From Lathyrus oleraceus (taxonomy: Eukaryota; Streptophyta; Magnoliopsida; Fabales; Fabaceae), in assembly GCF_024323335.1 (NCBI RefSeq), contig NC_066585.1:346758846-346822845 (forward strand): a stretch of DNA of 64,000 nucleotides. Direction: 5' to 3'. Every line of letters starts with the position of its first letter. Position 1 is the first letter of the stretch. The translations under genes and the position numbers were made by a program. The notes beneath the pieces were generated by a model that ran no database searches, had not been told where the DNA came from, and saw only the letters and a program-made list of their open reading frames with translations. This document shows, one piece after another, positions 1 through 8,862 of the stretch.

Positions 1-2631
1 TTATTCAAATTTAAAATACTAAAATAATGCATTTAAATCAAATATGGTTTATCAAACTCCTAAAACCTCATCAAAACACCAAAGAAATGGCCATGAGATT
101 TATCATAGGTCAAACAAGGTCAAAGGACTTTGGAGAAAAAAACTCAGAATTTTTAAAGACTTAAAAGTATTTTTAAACAATTAAAAATAATCACAAAATC
201 AACAAAATCAAGAAAAATATTAATAATAAAAAATAAAAAATTCATTCAGAATATGAAAGGAAATTTTTTGAAATTTTTTGGTGGAACTCTCATATTTTTT
301 GGATTATATAATATGAATTAATGAAAATAAAAGGATTAAAATGAAAATCATAAAATAGCAAAAAACATGGACCACTTGATCTCCCTCATTAATTGAGGTG
401 GCAGATCAAGTGGTCCTCAGTGCGCGTTCCACAATGGACACTAGTCAATGCGCTGCAGGGATGGTAATCAGAACCAACGCGTGAGATTAAAACATTTGAA
501 AAGGATTTTGTGGTCTGGAGAGATGCCAACACATCGTCGGAGCTGTAACTCTGGTCTTCTTCTCTGGTGGACGTCACCGGACTGGTCCACCCTCAACCAT
601 CACCAAAATAAAAAAGGAGGACATGATCTGAAAGAAAAAATGGCGTAGAGCACGAATCTGACCTCAATTTCAACTAACTCCAAATATATAAAAAGATATG
701 AGGAGTTGAATTTTGAGGTGTGTCAACTGAGTTGCTTCGATTTGACCTCTAAGCAACTCAATCTTCTTGCCTATATTGGTAGGACTTCAGACAACCAAAG
801 ATCCAAGAGAATTGAGTAGAATTGAGTGAGAATCGAAGAGATGATTTTTTTTGAAAATTACCTTCAATGCTATGCAGTTCTTGATGTGGCTTGCTCCAAA
901 CACGATCTGATCACACTTGAGAAGCTAGCAGGAAATGATTAGAGAGGTTGCAAGGCTTTGGATCCTGGAGTTCTTGAATCTCCAACAGTTGAGATTCAAA
1001 CTCAAATTTCAAATTGAAATTTCTCAGGTTTTCCTTTAGAATGAGAGGGTTTCAATGGGGGGCAAAGCTGGCGCGCAAAGTGTTGTTCAAATGAGCTCAG
1101 AGGCCTTCTATTTATTTCCAAAGGGAATGATATTTGCACACTTCAAAAATCTGTCCAAAATTGGCAATATGGATGACACGAGTGCATGGGCATGTACAGG
1201 CCCATGATGCAATGCATTAAGGTCCAAAATGATTCCAATTGAAGTCTGAATGAAGCTTGAATGGCAAGGCAATGTGAACTGAAGTTTGTGCAATTGATTC
1301 TTTCCAATGATGCAGCCATGTTAAAGCCATGCGCAGCCCTAACAATCTTTGTCCAAAATGCATGAACTTGAGTTCTTTGGAAAGCTTGGATCAAGGGGGA
1401 CAAGTTTTATGTTCAACACTTTTTCATTTGGAGCTTGTAACATGGAGAATTTTGAGGTGGAAGTTTGGAAATTTCAACATGTTGAATTTTTTTCTAAGTG
1501 TTAAGCCATATACCTCAATATTCCACCTTACTTAACTTTTTATGTGAGATTCAAATGAGAAAGGTGTATTCATAAAAGTTGTAGCTCTTTCAAATACCTT
1601 AAAATTGTCACCAATTTCATGTCATTTGGATTTAGAATGATAGAGGTATGCATTTTTGAAGTTTGGAAAAATCACTTGTTCAATGGTATAGGTCAAAAAT
1701 GACCTATAATGTAACCTCATATCACATGCTCATAAAAGTTGAATTAGCTCTCACTCCAAACATTAAAGTTGAAGTAGACATCTAGAATTTGATTGTGAAA
1801 CTTGGAAATCTTTCATCTCATAAAAAATGAGCAAGTTATGGCCTTGGGAAGTTGACTTTCAAATTAGGGTTTAGACAAAATGACCTATAATGTTTCAACA
1901 TAGAAAATGATTTTCCAAGCAAAAATAGCTCTATGTCTCAACATGAAAGTTGTTTGGAATGTCATTTAGAGTAACTTTTATCTTGGAATCATTTTCATAT
2001 GGTGAAAATTGTAGGAGATAGGGTCTAGGGAGACCCGGTTTTGATCAGATGAATTCATCTGTCCCACCATCATCAACCAACTTGCTAACCTTCAATTATT
2101 TTGAATTTCTTGGCTCATGGTAGATCATATATGCATAAGATGATGAATTTTGAAGTTTCCCTTGAGAAATTTGATCAATTGGTGAGATAGCTTGTTGGAG
2201 AAGTTACTCAAGATACCCAGTCAAACTAGGTTTTCCAAGGCAAATCACCTTCAAACTCTTGAAGAAAACTTGATCAATATAACATGTAGGAATCAATGGA
2301 ACTCATATATGATGCTCACAAGCATTCTTGGATCAATTCATGGTTGTGCTCTTTGTCATGAGGGTCTCAAACCCTAGATATGAACTAAATATATCAATGG
2401 AGATCATGCCCTACCTACAGAGGAGTTAGGCATATGCAAAGATATATTTTTGGTATTTTGATTAGTAAAATGATGATATACAAGTATGATACAATCACAT
2501 AGTGCTTGGTGATCTCTCCCAAAACAAACCCAATGAAAGAGGGGTAAGGAGGATGCCAAGGTATGATCCCAATGCTAATGCATATGATGAAATTGCATGA
2601 GGAATCTTAGGGTCAAAATTGGGGTCTTACA
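1..2631 (-). mobile_element. Partial Ogre/Tat-type LTR, minus strand
   Basis: Read on the minus strand, the LTR starts at 2631 with TGTAAGACCCCAATTTTG, the same start as the solo LTRs at 8863 and 27084. It runs off the left edge, so solo LTR and full element cannot be told apart. It shares long stretches in inverted orientation with the solo LTR at 8863-13544, including the CCACTTGAT hairpin near 369-416, so both belong to one subfamily. A TATA-like AAATAAATAG lies near 1110 (minus strand). It interrupts the reverse transcriptase of element A; the next five bases, CTTCG (2632-2636), would be the target site duplication. No coding region is seen. The window's small ORFs here are chance. Confidence 0.85.
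369..416. repeat. Inverted repeat (hairpin) inside the LTR
   Basis: Two perfect 14-base arms, GGACCACTTGATCT (369-382) and AGATCAAGTGGTCC (403-416), enclose 20 bases. The related solo LTR keeps the inner nine pairs at 11056-11064 and 11089-11097. Role unknown. Confidence 0.7.
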
Positions 2632-3091
2632 CTTCGTTACCCCCAGGGGAACATTCTGTTACAAGGTCATGCCTTTCGGACTAAAGAATGTTGGTGCAAC
2701 ATATCAAAGGGCAATGGTGACTCTCTTTCATGATATGACTCATAAATAGATTGAGGTGTATGTCGACGATATAATTGCAAAGTCTCAAACAGAGAAGGAA
2801 CATTTGGTTCATCTATCGAAGTTGTTTGAACGGCTGAGGAAAGTCAAGCTGAGATTAAATCCCAACAAATGCACTTTCGGGGTAAGATCTGGCAAACTGC
2901 TAGGTTTTATCGTGAGCCAACATGGGATTGAAGTCGATCCTGATAAAGTCAAAGCAATACAGAATATGCCAGCTCCAAAAACAGAGAAAGAGGTTCGTGG
3001 TTTTTTAGGGAGGTTGAACTACATAGCTAGATTCATCTCACACCTCAGGGCTACGTGTGACCCCATCTTCAAATTACTTCGCAAAGATTAA
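2632..3091 (+). pseudogene. pol: Element A: reverse transcriptase, C-terminal part
   Basis: This is the right half of a Ty3-gypsy reverse transcriptase, which copies element RNA into DNA in virus-like particles. The reading frame shows the MPFGLKNVGATYQ block, then the catalytic YVDD box (about 2759-2770), then the thumb/connection segment with GFLGRLNYI. The N-terminal half is cut off by the minus-strand LTR ending at 2631. In-frame stops lie at 2747-2749 and 3089-3091, so it is dead. Frame and order continue into RNase H. The sequence resembles element C (48275-49270) closely, which places A in the same Tat/Ogre group. Confidence 0.9.
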
Positions 3092-3549
3092 AGCATTGAA
3101 TGGAATGACAATTGCCAAAATGTGTTTGAAAGAATAAAATAATATTTGCAAGAACCTCCGATCTTAATACCTCCAGTGCCAGACAAACCTCTTATTATGT
3201 ACATGACCGTTCTTGATGAATCCATGGGTTGTGTTCTTGGGCAACATGATGAAATGGGTAGAAAATAACACGCCATCTATTACTTGAGTAAGAAGTTCAC
3301 AGATTGCGAGAAGAGGTATACGATATTGGAGAAAACATGTTGTATACTTGCTTGGGCCGCCAAACGCTTAAGACAATACATGTTGACACATACAACATTA
3401 TTGATCTCTAAGATGGATCCCATCAAGTACATATTTGAAAAGCCTGCTCTTACAGGAAGCGTCGCCCGTTGGCAGATGGTCCTAACAGAATATGATATCT
3501 AGTACGTCACGCAGAAAGCTATCAAGGGTAGTGTACTCTCTAACTATTT
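3092..3549 (+). pseudogene. pol: Element A: RNase H (gypsy type)
   Basis: This is the retroviral-type RNase H that removes RNA from RNA/DNA hybrids during reverse transcription. It is in the same frame as the RT. Candidate catalytic acidic residues are the D of MTVLDESMG, the E of YTILEKTC and the D of ISKMDPIKY. Stops at about 3140, 3266 and 3500-3502 break it. It is followed by the RWQMVLTEYDI segment and a tether that leads to a second RNase H. Confidence 0.85.
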
Positions 3550-4187
3550 GGCACATCAACCTGTGAAAGACTATCGACCCATGAAATTTGACTTCCCCGA
3601 CGAAGATATTTTGTTCATCATAGAATGCAATATTCCAGGACCTAGGGAAGGCCCCAAACCAGGATCGCGATGGACGCTCGTGTTCGATGGTGCTTCCAAT
3701 GCTCATGGCCATGAGGTAGGTGCAGTGATCACTTCTCCAACAGGATTTCATCTTCCATTTACCGCAAGATTATGATTTGACTGCACCAACAATATGGTAG
3801 AATATGAGGCATGTATCTTTGATATCAAAGCAGCAATCAACTTAAGGATCAAAAGTACTTGAGGTTTATGGAGACTCAACTCTTATTATCAGCCAGGTAC
3901 GAGGAGACTGGGAGACCCGTGACCACAAGCTAATTCCTTTTAGCGAACATGTGATGAAGTTGATTCCCTACTTTGATGAAATCACTTTTCATCATATTCT
4001 GAGGGATGAGAATCAGTTGGCCGATGCTCTTACTACTTTGTCATCCATGTTCAAAATACAGTGGAGGAATCAAACTCCATCGATAAATGTTGAACTCCTA
4101 GATGAACCTGCCTATTGTCTGGCAGCTGAAGAGGAATCAGATGGAAAGCCTTAGTTCTACGACATCAAGAGGTATGTTGAGAAGCAG
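3550..4187 (+). pseudogene. pol: Element A: second, archaeal-type RNase H
   Basis: After a linker with a PGPREGPKPGSRW-like segment the frame reads WTLVFDGASNAHG, then EYEAC, a GDST segment and a final LADAL. This is the D-E-D-D pattern of the archaeal-type RNase H that Tat-lineage plant elements carry between the gypsy RNase H and the integrase. A stop at about 3773 and a frameshift near 3855 move the reading from the RT frame to the integrase frame, and another stop lies near 4153. The second RNase H is a known hallmark of the Tat/Ogre group. Whether it was ever active in this copy cannot be seen. Confidence 0.82.
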
Positions 4188-5399
4188 GTGTACCCAGAGA
4201 ACGCATCTATTACATATAATAAAGCCTTGAGGAAGTTAGCCTCTCGTTTCTTTGTAAGTGGGGGAGTGTTGTATAAGCGGAGTTATGATTCGGTCTTGCT
4301 CAGATGCATGGATGGACACGAAGCAGGGTGGATTATAACAGACGTACATGAAGGTTCCTTTGAAACATATGCAGGAGGACATTCGATGTCTAAAAATATT
4401 CTCAGAGCAGGATACTATTGGTTGACCATGGAAGTGGATTATTTTCGTCATGTGCAGACTTGTCACAAATGCCAGATCTACGCTGACAGAATACATGTTC
4501 CTCGGGTACCATTGAACGTCATCTCATCTCCATGGCCTTTTGCAATGTGGGGCATTGATGTGATCGGACATATTGAACCCACCGCTTTGAATGGACATCG
4601 ATTCACTTTGGTCGTCATAGACTACTTCACCAAGTGGGTAGAGGCAGCGTCGTATGCTAATGTAAGAAAACAGGTGGTTGCCCGCTTTTTGAAGAGAGAC
4701 ATCATTTGCCGTTATGGGATCCCCAACAAAATCATTACTGATAATGGTTTGAATCTCAATAACAGGATGATGAAGGAGCTTTGCAAAGATTTCAAAATCA
4801 AATATCATAATTCCTCGCCATATCGTCCGAAGATGAACGACGCTGTTGAGGCTGCGAACAAGAATATAAAGAAGATCGTTCAGAAGATGGTGAAGACCTG
4901 CAAGGACTGGCATGAAATGCTACCCTTTGCTTTGCATGATTACGGTACCACAATGCAAACTTCGATTGGGGCAACTCCATTTTCCTTGGTGTTTGGCATG
5001 GAGGCAGTACTTCCTATCGAAGTGGAGATTCCGTCTCTAAGAGTTTTGAAAGATGTCGAGCTCGACGAGGCTGAATGGGTTCAAACCATACTAGATCAAC
5101 TTAACCTTATAAAAGAAAAGTGCATGACCACTATGTGTCACGGCCAGCTATATCAAAAGAGGTTGAAGAGGGCATTTGACAAGAGAGTGCATCCTCAAAG
5201 TCTTCAAGCAGGAGACCTGGTACTGAAGAAGATTTTGCAGATTCACACAGATCCCAGGGGAAAATGGACCCCTAACTATGAACGACCATACGTTGTGAGA
5301 AAGGTTTTCTCTGGAGGGCCCTTGATTCTCTCAACTATGGATGGTGAAGACTTGGCATCACCTGTAAACTCAGACACAGTCAAAAAATACTTTGCCTAA
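4188..5399 (+). CDS. pol: Element A: integrase (open 403-codon segment)
   Basis: Integrase inserts the element cDNA into the genome. The open frame has an N-terminal zinc-binding HHCC module (H54, H65, C92, C95 in CHKC) and the catalytic core with D124 (WGIDVIG), D185 (ITDNG) and E221 (AVEAANK). There are 35 residues between D185 and E221, the usual DD35E spacing. A basic C-terminal region ends with a GKWTPNYE...PYVV module and a VKKYFA tail before TAA. The first Met is only where the frame opens. The real protein is part of a polyprotein. This 1.2 kb is free of stops although upstream domains carry several. No product is expected, because RT and RNase H are broken. Confidence 0.88.
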   Translation: MYPENASITYNKALRKLASRFFVSGGVLYKRSYDSVLLRCMDGHEAGWIITDVHEGSFETYAGGHSMSKNILRAGYYWLTMEVDYFRHVQTCHKCQIYADRIHVPRVPLNVISSPWPFAMWGIDVIGHIEPTALNGHRFTLVVIDYFTKWVEAASYANVRKQVVARFLKRDIICRYGIPNKIITDNGLNLNNRMMKELCKDFKIKYHNSSPYRPKMNDAVEAANKNIKKIVQKMVKTCKDWHEMLPFALHDYGTTMQTSIGATPFSLVFGMEAVLPIEVEIPSLRVLKDVELDEAEWVQTILDQLNLIKEKCMTTMCHGQLYQKRLKRAFDKRVHPQSLQAGDLVLKKILQIHTDPRGKWTPNYERPYVVRKVFSGGPLILSTMDGEDLASPVNSDTVKKYFA

Positions 5400-5409
5400 A
5401 ATATACCCG

Positions 5410-5596
5410 CTAAGTCGAAAACCCGAAAGGGCGACTTAGGCAAAAATGGGCATTCCCGGTGAGCAACAAAAAGAAGATCTCGGGAAAAAATTAGGGATAA
5501 AATCAAAAGAATGTAACCCGCTAAGTCGAAAACCCGAAAGGGCGGCTTAGGAAAAAAAAGGGTATCCCGATAGGCTGAAAACCCGAAAGGGTAGCC
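5410..5596 (+). other. Three covarying hairpins after the pol stop (element A)
   Basis: Three copies of AAAACCCGAAAGGG (5418-5431, 5529-5542, 5578-5591) each sit inside arms that pair. Copy 1: CTAAGTCG (5410-5417) with CGACTTAG (5432-5439). Copy 2: CTAAGTCG (5521-5528) with CGGCTTAG (5543-5550), one G-U. Copy 3: GGCTG (5573-5577) with TAGCC (5592-5596), one G-U. The fold is an outer stem, a one-sided A4 bulge, a CCC/GGG stem and a GAAA (GNRA-type) tetraloop. The arms change in step while the core does not. Element D has two more copies (62405-62480). The function is unknown. The position, just 3' of pol, suggests an RNA element of the genomic transcript. Confidence 0.75.
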
Positions 5597-5599
5597 GAG

Positions 5600-6570
5600 G
5601 CAAAAGTTAGGGATTTAAAAGGCAAAGGCTGCGATCTATCGAAGATCTGTGAATACCATTACACTTGTGGAAAATTCAGAAGGGAGAGATCGATCCAGTC
5701 ACCCTCTTCTAAGGCAGAGTACAAGGAGAATCGAAGATATAAGGGTTATAGAAGAACCGAAACTCAATGGGAATCCGAGTTTTTCCATTGCCGTTATATA
5801 CTTTTCTTCTTTTTCGCAATTACCTCTTTTAGGAATTGCTCCCAGGTGTAATTACCCTATCACGGGAAAATTTCCATCAATAAAAAGTGTTCTTCATTTT
5901 TTCATCTCCACTGTTGTTTGTGAAATGTGATCTTATTTTTTATAAACGATGCATTAGAATTTTTGGGGATAACAATGAAAACATTTGAAAGAAAAAACGT
6001 GAATTTACTTCAATTCTGAAATGACTTAAGGGATCGTCACTAGTTCCTATTATGGCTCACGGCTCTCCTAAAGTCATATAAACGATTGCAGAAGCAAGAG
6101 TTTTAAGAAGCTACCATCCTCTCCGAGGGTTTGTACACAATGTCGTACAAGACCAGTGTGGGGCATCAGAAGATCCGGATTAGCCTCACCATCTCCCCTA
6201 CGACCGCAAGACGATCGTGATGTTGTGAAGTCAGAACCTTCCTTACCAACACACTAAGCCCAACCCCAGTTGGAACCCCTCAGATACATCCTACCATATA
6301 ACCAAAAGCCTGACCATGCATCAACATCTTGCATAATCTTGCATTACATACCATTGCATTGTGAAGTGCGTAATATATTCCATTGAAATGGAGCATTACG
6401 CCTGACAAAATAATTGCATGAAAGTATTTCTCGAAAGCATAAAAGAATCCTCCGTTGAGACATTCTTCCTCCCTAGTGAAAACATTATCATGAAACTCTC
6501 GAGCAGTATTCCTCGTAGGTTTTCCCGAAATAATTCTCCTTTGTGCAAGTACCCTTATGAGTCTTCCATC
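5600..6570 (+). other. Element A 3' UTR, first part, no gene seen
   Basis: Non-coding sequence between the hairpins and the repetitive 3' UTR. It contains purine-rich stretches near 5680-5740 and a T-rich stretch near 5790-5830. I find no conserved coding frame. The short ORF at 5649-5930 has no recognisable domain. A polypurine tract that would mark the LTR start could not be identified. Confidence 0.5.
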
Positions 6571-7690
6571 AATCACTTACATTTTGTAAGTCTTTTTCGG
6601 CCTTGTGCCAGTCCTCCTTGCCTTTCGCTTGGAGAAGGTAATTGAGATAACTTACCTTTTGTGGGTTTATTTCGTTGCTTTGTGCTTGAAATCACGTCTC
6701 CCCCCTTGTTGCCTTTCGCATGAGTAGGGTACCGTCGTCAGATCTTTGCTTCCCGTTTGTTTAAATGCCTGATATGGGTTTGGTGAGTCCCGGGGTCGGG
6801 TATCCATTATTTGAAAATGTCATCCCCGCCATTGTTCCTGAGGGATGATGTGAGGTTTTCATATCTATTTGTAAAGTTCCCCACCTGACAGAGTGTGCTA
6901 AAGCCCAGATTCGTCTAGCAAATCCCCTTGAGCCTAGGTTCGTACCTAGCGGGTCCTGTTGATTGTTCTGCCTTGTGCAGATATCTGTGAACTTTTTGAC
7001 AGTTACTTACCTTCTGTAAGTACTCCCATTCCTTTCGCGTAGGAGACAATTCCCTTTCTGCTTACCTTTTGTGAGTTCCCTTCGTGCCTTTTGCATAAAG
7101 TTTGTTATCCCTATATACTTACCTTTTGTAAGTCTCCCCAACCTTTTGTTCGAGGATCCTTATTCCTAAATATGCTTACCTTTTGTAAGTACTCCCATGC
7201 CTTTCGCATAGGAGACGATCCCCCTCTCGCTTACCTTTCGTAAGTGTCCTTTGCCTTTTGCACTAGAAATTTCCTTTTGACAACGAGTCGTTGCTACCTT
7301 TGGTATGAGATAACCAATCATCCCTTTCTTCTTAATCTTTCGTTTAGAAGTTTCTCACTACCTTTTGTATGAGAAATTCCCAGCTTTCTTCTTAGCCTTT
7401 CGTTGAGAAGTTTCTCACTACCTTTTGTATGAGAAATTCCCTTTTTCTTCTTAACCTTTCGTCGAGAAGTTCTCACTACTTTTTGTGTGAGATCCCCAGT
7501 AGACCGTATGTCTAAGAGCTCTCGCTAGTGTTGGTGCGAGAATCTCATTCCCATTTTCTTCTTAACCTTTTGTTAAAGAGTTCTCATCACCTTTTGTGTG
7601 AGAAGTTAGACTATCTTCCTTCCTAAACGGTTGTTTGGAAGCCCCCCTTTTCCTTGCTAAGGAGCCGTTGCTACCTATTGGGCGAGAAAA
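6570..7690 (+). repeat. Stem-loop-rich repetitive 3' UTR of element A
   Basis: Diverged short units recur every 25-60 bases with a constant loop CCTTTTG/CCTTTCG and flanks that pair. Examples: CTTAC-CTTTT-GTAAG (near 7120 and 7170), CTTAC-CTTTC-GTAAG (near 7230), TTCTCA-CTAC-CTTTT-GTA-TGAGAA (near 7355 and 7415), TCTCGC...GCGAGA (near 7525) and CTTCC-T-AAAC-GGTT-GTTT-GGAAG (near 7620). The place between pol and the 3' LTR matches the hypervariable, tandem-repeat-prone 3' UTR reported for legume Ogre elements. No protein is evident. Confidence 0.7.
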
Positions 7691-7994
7691 TAGTACTTCC
7701 CCAGCAAGGTTCATCCGATCCTTGTCATGCCACTATTGCTTGGGTTCGTAGGTTCATGTTCCTCATTTTATGTGTCAGTTATAGATCTTGAGTTTGAGTT
7801 TATGGTCATGTTCACGTATTAAGTCAATTAATTTTCATTCAATTGGCCAATTCCATTCATTTTCATCCATAAAATATTCATTACATACAAAAAAGGTGCA
7901 AAAAAGGTGTAATACATTGCAAAAACTCATTTTTAGAAGTTTTAGCTTTATGAGTCTACTCATGACTCGGCACAAAACCTTCGGGTCCGAACAG

Positions 7995-8269
7995 GTCGAC
8001 CCACATGTCGACTCAATTCTGAGAAACTTGAGTGAGTCGACTCACTAACTCCTTGCGTCGACTCATTCCCTTCTTTTCTTGAACCATGTTCCCTTGGGTC
8101 GGAACAGGTCGACTCAATTCTGGGAAATCCTAGTTGAGTTGACTCATTCATGCCTCGCATCGACTCATTTCCAGTTTTCCTTTGATTCATTTCGTCGTAG
8201 GTCCGGACAAGTCGACTCAACCATGGGAAATATTGTGTTTGAGTTGACTCATTCGCTATTTGAGTCGAC
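7995..8269. repeat. GTCGAC palindrome array, triplet period about 103 bp
   Basis: The motif GAGTCGACTCA, or one-base variants of its GTCGAC core, occurs in three triplets: 8007/8036/8057, 8108/8138/8159 and 8211/8243/8264 (start of the six-base core). Within each triplet the first gap is 29-32 bp and the second is exactly 21 bp. A further GTCGAC is at 7995. The open frames across it on both strands are a by-product of the palindromes and 3n spacing. Confidence 0.85.
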
Positions 8270-8826
8270 TCATAGCTTATTTTGCGGGAATTTTGCATTG
8301 TTGTGAGGATGGAACTTGTGGGATTGAAACTTGAACTCTCATCATTTAAGATAACAAATGCACACCTGCATAAACACCATAAAAATCGTGAGCAATCGAC
8401 GCACTCCAAGGTTCGTTACTTCATCAAGCTTCAACCATATGCATTATGAACACAGTAATTCTGCAACAAACTAAGTGCAGCAAATTCATAAACACTTGAA
8501 CCTGCACAAACACAACATAACCCAAAATCACTCTTGCACAACATAACCACACAATGAGTAACCTACAGCTGCAAGTCATCCACACTTAAATCAAATAAGT
8601 GGCATGTCATTAGCCAACATTAAAACCTCATTTCATTCAAATTTTCACCTGCACTGGCCAGTCATACACAATCATTTGGACATTCCATTAAGTTAACCAA
8701 TTAACTAACTTCCAACTCAGTGAGTTAACTACCTAAACTCATTGAGTTCATCCCAACTAACTCCTAAGCTAACTCCAAACTTGTCAATAACTAACTCCAA
8801 ACCACATTAATCCCAAGCCTAATCAC

Positions 8827-8834
8827 TATAAATT
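8827..8834 (+). promoter_or_regulatory. TATA-like box of element A LTR
   Basis: TATAAATT within CACTATAAATTC. A start site some 30 bases downstream would fall almost exactly where the solo LTR is inserted (8858-8862 is its target site). Sequence resuming at 13545 is CT/CA-rich like a transcribed leader. Confidence 0.5.
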
Positions 8835-8862
8835 CTCATCTTCATCATCATTTGAAGGGTTC

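Larger units (their letters stand above)
7691..8862 (+). mobile_element. Element A 3' LTR, piece 1 (left edge unresolved)
   Basis: Sequence from the end of the repetitive 3' UTR to the insertion point of the solo LTR at 8863. It includes the GTCGAC palindrome array (7995-8269) and a TATA-like box (8827-8834). I could not fix the first base of the LTR. Pieces 2-4 at 13545, 20993 and 27085 continue it once the three solo LTRs and their duplicated target bases are removed, which gives an LTR of very roughly 5-6 kb. Confidence 0.6.

Noticed and set aside
4524..4913. Antisense ORF of 129 codons within element A integrase
   Set aside because: Shadow of the integrase frame, which has clear catalytic motifs on the plus strand.
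7995..8269. CRISPR-like array of short repeats with spacers
   Set aside because: Motifs are 10-14 bp palindromes with regular, related spacers in a plant retrotransposon. There are no cas genes and this is not a prokaryotic context.
7960..8409. 149-codon minus-strand ORF rich in EST residues
   Set aside because: It is produced by the GAGTCGACTC palindrome array in an LTR. No domain and no support from flanking sequence.
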